Shown piece after piece: positions 5,146 through 5,761 of a stretch of 5,761 bases of DNA. Every line of letters starts with the position of its first letter. The stretch's first letter is position 1. This DNA comes from a bacterium. GTDB taxonomy: Bacteria; Bipolaricaulota; Bipolaricaulia; UBA7950; UBA9294. The position numbers and the translations under genes are program-made. The notes beneath the pieces are model-generated. The model did no database searches. It worked only from the letters and a program-made list of their open reading frames with translations, and was not told the origin of the DNA. The stretch is from contig DAOVHV010000078.1 in the NCBI GenBank assembly GCA_030671645.1, positions 1 through 5,761 of the forward strand, in the 5' to 3' direction.

Positions 5146-5761
5146 ATGGCTCAAGACAGAAACGGAGACGCGTATGATTTCTCCGCCATCGAAGAACGCT
5201 GGCGCGATTTCTGGAGTGAACGTGGGTATTTCCGAACGGACACCTCCGCTCGAGAGGAAACCTATTACTACCTCAACATGTTCCCCTATCCCTCCGGGTA
5301 CCTACACGTGGGGCACGGCCGCAACTACATCATCGGCGACGTGATCACTCGCGTGAAAATCATGCGCGGCTTACAAGTCTTGAACCCGATGGGCTGGGAT
5401 GCTTTCGGCCTTCCCGCCGAGAACGCAGCCATTGAGAACGAGACGCATCCTTGGACCTTCACCAAGAAGAACATCGGAACTTCGAAAGAGCAGTTTCGTA
5501 CCTGGGGCGTCCAATTCGATTGGGATCGCGAAGTCACCACGTGCTTGCCCGATTATTACAAGTGGACGCAATGGTTGTTCGTTCAGCTGTACAAGCACGG
5601 CCTGGCTTACAAGAAGAAAGCAACAGTCAATTATTGTCCCACTTGTGACACCGTGTTGGCCAACGAACAGGTGGTGGGTGGTGAGTGCGAACGCTGCGGC
5701 ACGCCGCCCGAGCCGCGGGATTTGGAGCAGTGGTTCTTTAAGATCACCGACTTCGCGCAAC
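5146..5761 (+). CDS. leuS: Leucyl-tRNA synthetase, N-terminal part (3' end missing)
   Basis: Class I aminoacyl-tRNA synthetase that charges tRNA-Leu with leucine in the cytoplasm, an essential translation enzyme. ATG 5146 follows AGGAG (5136-5140) at a 5-base spacing, and the frame stays open for 205 codons to the right edge. About a quarter of a typical bacterial LeuRS (around 800-880 residues) is present. Visible features are the YYLNMFPYPSGYLHVGHGRN segment (41-60) with the HIGH-type motif HVGH at 54-57, and PMGWDAFGLPAENAA (81-95), part of the catalytic core. A zinc-binding insert carries Cys164/Cys167 (CPTC) and Cys181/Cys184 (CERC), then EQWFFKITDFA (194-204), diagnostic of bacterial LeuRS. 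All four zinc cysteines are intact. The editing domain, KMSKS loop and anticodon-binding region lie beyond the window. The gene is 130 bases downstream of the phosphohexomutase gene on the same strand; a weak promoter and a hairpin lie between, and no T-box leader is seen. Confidence 0.97.
   Translation, partial: MAQDRNGDAYDFSAIEERWRDFWSERGYFRTDTSAREETYYYLNMFPYPSGYLHVGHGRNYIIGDVITRVKIMRGLQVLNPMGWDAFGLPAENAAIENETHPWTFTKKNIGTSKEQFRTWGVQFDWDREVTTCLPDYYKWTQWLFVQLYKHGLAYKKKATVNYCPTCDTVLANEQVVGGECERCGTPPEPRDLEQWFFKITDFAQ

Overview
The window holds five protein genes arranged around one divergent promoter region, with little non-coding DNA. I see no RNA genes, CRISPR arrays, insertion sequences or phage genes. 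The two outermost genes run off the window edges. Base composition looks moderately GC-rich and uniform, and nothing suggests recent transfer. The organism is a bacterium: it has a bacterial-type leucyl-tRNA synthetase, Shine-Dalgarno sites and sigma70-like promoters. It most likely has an outer membrane, because one gene encodes a PorV/UPF0164-like beta-barrel. The combination of PorV-like barrels and secreted subtilases with FlgD/type IX-like C-terminal domains outside classical Bacteroidota suggests an uncultivated diderm lineage. Bipolaricaulota or a similar candidate phylum is a guess; the sequence does not settle it.

Left arm (minus strand, 1-2807): a two-gene unit read leftwards. It starts with a 725-residue secreted serine protease of the subtilase (S8) family, with a signal peptide, an I9-like propeptide, a catalytic domain carrying a large Csp-type beta insertion, a Pro-rich linker and a C-terminal sorting-like domain. 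The protease stop codon overlaps the start of the next gene (ATGA, 630-633). That gene encodes a PorV/UPF0164-like outer-membrane protein and is cut off at the left edge. In type IX secretion, PorV escorts cargo carrying such C-terminal domains, so this pair may be a cargo and its outer-membrane carrier. That link is inference; no other secretion gene is visible.

Centre (2808-3023): a 216-bp divergent intergenic region. It has an extended -10 promoter in each direction and a perfect 12-bp palindrome between them (2878-2889), a possible shared operator.

Right arm (plus strand, 3024-5761): a 101-residue unrecognised protein with a helix-rich, possibly winged-helix core and a very basic tail. 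Three bases later comes a 560-residue phosphoglucomutase/phosphomannomutase family enzyme with an atypical sugar-binding loop. After a 130-bp gap with a weak promoter candidate and a strong hairpin comes the start of leuS (leucyl-tRNA synthetase), cut off at the right edge. The right arm looks like sugar-phosphate metabolism and translation housekeeping, while the left arm concerns the cell surface and secretion.
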